Origin: Lunularia cruciata | Taxonomy: Eukaryota > Streptophyta > Marchantiopsida > Lunulariales > Lunulariaceae | NCBI GenBank assembly: GCA_948567375.1 | Contig: OX419756.1 | Span: forward strand, 26,736,333-26,800,332 | Direction of reading: 5' to 3' | Length of the DNA stretch: 64,000 nt | In this document: positions 58,853 to 64,000 of the stretch, one piece after another | How the letters are laid out: the number at the start of each line of letters is the position of its first letter | Position numbering within the stretch: the first letter of the stretch is position 1 | Program-made: the position numbers and the translations under genes | Notes under the pieces: generated by a model | Told to the model about the DNA's origin: nothing | Databases searched by the model: none | The model's input: only the letters and a program-made list of their open reading frames with translations

Positions 58853-60925
58853 AGTGGACCTAAGCTTACTAGAGAGGAAAGACGGAGGGTTTGGAGGTTC
58901 TTGAGGAGCCACATGAGTTTTTTTGCCTTTAGTATGAAGGATTTGGGTGCTCTAAAGGGACCTGGTATATGGATTGAGCTGACTAGCGATACACCAATTT
59001 TCTGAAGTCCTTATTGATATAGTGAGATGGAGAGGACATTGATTCAGAGCCGGATTAGTGACCTTTTTGAGGTTGGTTTGGTGGAGATTTCACATGGAGA
59101 GTATGCATCAGCAATAGTGATGCTAACCAAGAAGGATATGCATGGCAACTACATAGATAGGCGGATGTGTGGAGATTATTGTCTTATCAACCGACAGACC
59201 AGGGCTAATTGGTATGCCATGCCTACATTGGAGGAGATTTTTGATGCGATTGGGCATGCAAAGGTCGTTAGTACTTTGGATCTTTGAGCGGGATATCATC
59301 AGTTGCCAATCAAGAAGGAGGACAAGTCCAAGACAACATTTTGGGCTATTGATCCTCACGGCAAGGATGTGTTATATCAATGGAGGTTCTTACCATTTGG
59401 GTTAAAGAATGCTCTTGCTGAGTTTTAGAGGATCATGGATAGGATCCTAGCTGGATTGGATTTTTCTCGGTGCTATATTGATAACATTTTGGTCTATAGC
59501 ACTATTGTGGAGGAGCATGAGAGACAATTGTTGGAGGTGTTTGAGAGGTTGAGATCTCATGGACTCAAATTACATCTTAGGAAGTGTAGGTTCTTTGACG
59601 AGCAGGTTGAGTATTTGGGTCACACTATCTACTCCGGAGGACTTGGTGTTTAGCAGACCAAGGTGGAGGCTATTGCACGTATTCCTTGACCTACGGATGT
59701 GAGCAGAGTGCAAGCATTCCTTGGGTTGGTAAACTTCTATCACCGCTATGTTAGAGGATTTAGTGCCATTTCCAAGGCCTTGACAAAGCTGACCAAGCTT
59801 ACACAAGAGTGGTGTTGGGGAGATGAGCAGGAGAGAGCTTTTGTAGAGCTCAAGGAGAGATTGACATCTACTTCTATTTTGAGGAGACCAATCAAAGGAC
59901 GACCATTTCAGGTTCATATTGATTGGAGTATGTTGGGGCTTGGAGCGGTGCTCACCCAACATGATGATGAGGGGAAGGAGTTTGTGGTAGCCTATGCTAG
60001 TCACTCCAACAATTCAGCAAGGGCAAAGTATAGTTCATATGAGGGAGAGTGCTTGGCAGCAGTTTTGGCAGTAGGACATTTCCGACGTTACCTATTTGGT
60101 AACCCCTTCACTCTCATCACTGATCATCAGCCGCTGAAGTGGTTGATGGAGTCCAACAAGCTTTCAAGGAAGCTTGCATGATGGGCTTTGATTTTACAAG
60201 AGTATGATTTCACGGTTGTTCACAAACATGGAGTGGTGAATCGTGATGCAAATGGGTTGAGTAGAAACCTATGTCCTAGCCATCAAGATCAGACCGAAGC
60301 ACGTTGGCATGGTGAGGCAGATGAGGAGATAGTCAAAGGTTGGCATGCATCTGCCTTTTTGTGTATATTTTTTGAGGCTTTGGTGGTATCTCTCTTAGCG
60401 CATCCAGGAGAAGTTATTGAGGTCATAGATCCAAAGAGTGAAGATATTGGTATAGTTTAGCGAGACATTCATGATGATGTCTTAGTGATGGACTATCTTT
60501 GCACTAGTGTTGTGGGTGGCACAGTTGGGGCCAAGGAGAGAGATCATGTTCTTCAGCAAGCCAGACAGTTCAGATTGGAGGGCAAACACCTTTTGCATGT
60601 ATGGGAGGATGGTAGAGTGTGAGTAGTACCACTTCCATCTCAGAGATCACAGTTGGTACGTCATGCTCATGAGGAGCTAAGACATTTTGAAGTCAAGCGT
60701 ACATATAGCTTACTTCAGAGTCATTATTGGTGGCGTGGTATGCAGACCAAGGTACATCAATTTGTTGCCGGTTGTGTGGATTGCGACTGAGTTAGAGCAT
60801 CATTCAACGCTCCCACGCCACAATTACACTTATTAACTATCATAGGATTGGGTTACCGTTGGAGTTTGGATTGTTGGACCTTTACCGCTGATTGTAAATT
60901 ATTTTTGCAATGCCCAAAATAAACA
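58853..60925 (+). pseudogene. Ty3/gypsy retrotransposon pol relic: RT, RNase H, start of integrase
   Basis: One frame runs from 58853 to about 60925 without a frameshift that I can see. Motifs in order: WRFLRSHMSF, the primer-grip region with EYASAIVM, RMCGDYCLIN, STLDL, WRFLPFGLKNA, the RT catalytic site now CYIDNILV, LGHTI, FLGLVNFYHRY, RNase H parts LITDHQPLKWL and VHKHGVVNRDANGLSR, the integrase zinc region with YYWWRGM-like HYWWRGM and CVDC, and GLGYRWSLD. Ten in-frame stops are present: TGA at 59003, 59015, 59285, 59687, 60179, 60620 and 60788; TAG at 59426, 59651 and 60458. After ~60925 similarity ends, so integrase is truncated. The copy is inactive. Confidence 0.93.
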
Positions 60926-61689
60926 AATTAAACTAAATTTTCACACTTAAAATATTCCATATGGAGTATATTGCATTAGAAGGAGACACAAAGAGAATGA
61001 GAAAGGAGAGAAAAATGATAGAGAGAAAAGAGAATGGCATACATGCCCAATTAAATACACCAAAGGAAAAGGAAAAAAAGAAATATAATCACACCAAGGA
61101 AGAGTCAAAGATTCTAGGACAAGGGCAAATATGCATAGAGAAACAAAGGCCTATGCTTTACTTGCATAAAGAACAAAGCACTATGTAGAGTAATTACACT
61201 AGAAATATGTAAAATGTGCAATATAAGAATCTATAACTAAATGGTGTAATAGAGATCTTTCAAGTGTATGTTTGGTAGATGTGAGAGGAGGGTAGTGGAT
61301 GGAATAAAAGTGCCCATTACTAATTCCTATCAATGATGGCTTAGAGCTTGAGATATCTATAGGATGATGGAAACCCTCCACCAAAAAAGAAGAGGTAAGC
61401 ATGGTGGGTGAGAAAGCCAAGGCACCACTCCTTTGTAGTGAGCTTCATGTTACATCTCAAAGAAGACCCTCAAATTGGTGATGAAGGTGGCTAAAAATCT
61501 CCATTATTAGAGGGACAAAGGTGCCAGAGGCAAGCTATGGAGCATAATGGTACTCCTTCCTTTTGGTGGTTATGATCAATGTGGTTCTTGCCTAAATGCT
61601 AGCTTATACTATGTAGTTTGGCTCAAAGTGGGTTTGTCACCACTACATCATATAACATACATTGAAAATCCTTAAAAGTGACAATATTT
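60926..61689. other. Non-coding DNA between two retroelement relics
   Basis: There is a purine-rich stretch at about 60960-61140 whose open frame is low complexity (Lys and Glu rich) and not supported as a gene. Nothing else is recognised. Confidence 0.5.
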
Positions 61690-62010
61690 GTGAGATGGGC
61701 CTAGCATGACCACTCAATATGAACATATGAGTAAGTAGAGTGTAGGTTATGGGACACTACATCTCTAATGACATCATGGAATCTAGTAGGATCTCCTCTC
61801 ATGACTCATCCTAAGATGTGGATGCCCTCAATGTCAAATGTAGAACCACATGGGCATTGGTTTGGTATGCCTAAGAGTGTTAGATATCGTAGACCTAGCC
61901 AAAGCTATAGGGCTGTGGTGAACTCTTCCGACATGAAATGAAAGTCCTCAAGCAAAGGAGAGGCATGAAGCCAAGCTCTGGTGTTGTAATACCAATAGCT
62001 AGACATATCA
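61690..62010 (-). pseudogene. C-terminal fragment of a non-LTR retroelement ORF2
   Basis: On the minus strand a frame reads TRAWLHASPLLEDFHFMSEE, then FTTAL, LGL, GIPNQCPCGSTFD, IEGIHIL and FHDVIRDV. The order AWLxAxP, RLGLP, CxCG, GxHxLxC, RHDxIRD is what I know from the region after reverse transcriptase in some non-LTR elements. Several stops interrupt it. The RT part further upstream on this strand (62010-63500) is not recognisable with confidence. Confidence 0.5.
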
Positions 62011-64000
62011 TCTAGAGTTGAAAATTGGCTTGGTAACATCTAGAAGGATGTTTTGTATGACGGGCTAGATAGATTAGATAGAGGTGCCACCAAAAGAGTA
62101 CTTCTACTAATAGGGCTAAAACCAAAAATAGCTTAGATACTTCAGAGCCAATTTTGGAGGCCTAAACGGATGAATTATGACTCAAAATGTGTGTACTCTT
62201 CCCAATGGTAGAAAGGTTGGCCTTTGTCTCATCCCAAGTTTTTCTTGTCAAGAGCTTTCTAATGGTACCTCACTCACATGATTTGGAATTCATACAATAA
62301 GATTTCTTAAAGATTCCTTTTGGTCAAAGATGGTTTGACCAACCAAATAAGATCATAATTGACATGTCGCCCATGTATACAACCAATCTAAAGGCAGAGC
62401 TTGCTTATAGGTCACCAATCCATGTATCTGATCCAAGCGTGGAGCTTTCTTTGGACGCACACTCTTTGCTATATAATACAGTCCAGGTGCTCCTTTCGGG
62501 CATCGGAAGTTGATTGTGAAATTGTGTGTTTCTTCTTCTATGTTTCTCTTCAGGTCTCCTATCTTGGAAAAATTCTAGGTGGACTCCTTGTCTCAAGAGA
62601 GGATCCTAATAAATGTATCATAGGTACACTCTATCACGTAAAGGTACATCAATGAAGATTCTAGAAAAGATATGAGTGTGCATATGTTCATTGAGATTTT
62701 CTTAAATCTTCCTATAGTTTACGGATACAAAGTCCACAAAGGAAAGGAGTAATATATGTCTTGGTAATAAATCACAAGGCAATCAAAGAGATATTTGGAA
62801 ACATGGGTGCTTGAGTCTATTGCATGATGAGTGGCAATAAAAATGGATGCTCATCATTTAAGAACCTATATTGCCAAAAGATGAGCCACTAGTGTCCATG
62901 CTCCTAGATAAGCTACTAGTGCAATAGACTCTTGTGATGTTATACTAGATCCTTCCATAGCTATGGAAAGAGCTATCTATAATTACCCCTAGTCATTTGA
63001 TAACTGTGTGAGCATACAAGGCCCTAAGAGTATGGAGAAGGTATGGCACATGTGACTATCAAAGGACTGTAGATATGGTAGGAATACCTTTGTGGAAAGA
63101 TATGTATGTGTCAAATAGGAAGCTCTCATAACATAACATCTCAAAAGGAGGAAGTAGATGACTTGGGTGTTCCCCCACCAGATAAGTAGATGAGCAAGTA
63201 GCCTGAATCAAAGTATCTAAGATAAACAAGTTATAAAAATCCTCATGTCTAAGAAGTTAAATTCATATCGGGGATCCTAGAATCTTGATAAGAAGTTAGA
63301 AGGGGTGAAGATTTGTGCACTAGACCGTCCATTTATGAGTCCTTACTCATAAATAAACTCAAGTCTCAAGACTAAATGTGGAACACTACACCACACTAAC
63401 TACATACTCCAAGGTGCACAAGATATGGGTATCATTTGAGAAGATGTAAAAAGACATGTGTGAAAAGAAATTGCAATCTCACACAAAGTTGTGTACTGAG
63501 TTATGGCAAATTATGTCACTCCCAAAAGATATCTTTTGCAAGTATCCTCTATAGATGCTAATTGAGTGAATTCTTGGGTGATAATACAATGACTAAACAT
63601 TAACAACAGAATCTAAACACCATAGAAAATTCATACGAAAGGAATTAGGGAGAGTATCTTATCCCCTTCCGAACTAAGCTCGATGCAAATCCTAACTCCC
63701 TTACCAACTTCCATGCCTCACTTAGATGTCATGAAAATAAAGAGAATAGCGTTTTCGTTAGAGGATAATCTTTTCATACTAGGAAGTTATTTTGTAAGAT
63801 AATATAATCTGATTTGTTTTATATTTATATGTCAAGATATGACTTACTGTAGAGCGTTCGAGACTATTTAATCGAATTTCAATAAGTAATAAACTTGTGC
63901 GGAATAGTTACTAATAATCTACTTAATTAATTATGCAAGCCAAAGCACGTGCCTCACGAAGAGTAACTGCTGTTACCAACCGTTCTAGATATGCCCTTGC
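62011..64000. other. Gene-free DNA at the right edge
   Basis: No complete frame, RNA gene or clear repeat is seen. Parts may be remains of the retroelement ending at 61690. From about 63700 the sequence is AT-rich single-copy-like DNA. Confidence 0.5.

Noticed and set aside
60961..61188. 75-codon plus-strand frame rich in Lys and Glu
   Set aside because: Low-complexity purine-rich DNA between two dead retroelements; no motif.

Overview
The window is nuclear DNA of a land plant. Four intron-containing or single-exon genes match plant families: plastid ferredoxin-nitrite reductase, a plant-type RNase J with a C-terminal trihelix domain, a plastid membrane protein, and the TFIIF alpha subunit. 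A full-length U2 snRNA and decayed LINE and Ty3/gypsy retroelements are also present. A single-exon nitrite reductase and Ty3-type pol remnants fit a bryophyte (moss-like) genome, but that placement is inference. I rebuilt the spliced genes by reading splice sites in the raw sequence; every internal exon keeps phase.

Layout. 1-3.3 kb: 5' two-thirds of a decayed LINE on the minus strand, with ORF1, endonuclease, the start of reverse transcriptase, and repeated 5' units. 3.33-4.85 kb: a long inverted repeat with arms of about 490 bp. 6.6-8.3 kb: U2 snRNA and an F-box gene, both minus. 8.4-13.5 kb: non-coding, with dispersed duplications, a GC-rich palindromic island that may be organellar, and a relic resembling a DUF247 tail. 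13.6-15.4 kb: nitrite reductase. 18.8-20.1 kb: a broken coiled-coil gene. 23.0-30.3 kb: RNase J, 16 exons, minus, divergent from a four-exon plastid membrane-protein gene at 31.4-33.0 kb. 34.2-40.9 kb: TFIIF alpha, 8 exons, minus. Its 3.2 kb intron 6 holds about five copies of a ~165-bp repeat and a second array in which a TATA-box promoter plus a 24-codon start exon has been duplicated. 41.8-64 kb: an AT-rich, CpG-poor, gene-free block of old repeats with three copies of a ~2.1-kb repeat, a plastid tRNA-Val(GAC) fossil, a Ty3/gypsy pol relic whose ten stop codons all fit C-to-T change, and a non-LTR element fragment.

The genes form no operon-like system. Nitrite reductase, RNase J and the membrane protein are plastid-targeted or probably so; TFIIF alpha, U2 and the F-box protein serve transcription, splicing and protein turnover. 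The most unusual item is the promoter/start-exon array inside the TFIIF alpha intron. Two of its start exons are open, keep a splice donor, and are in phase with the next TFIIF alpha exon, so a short C-terminal isoform is possible.
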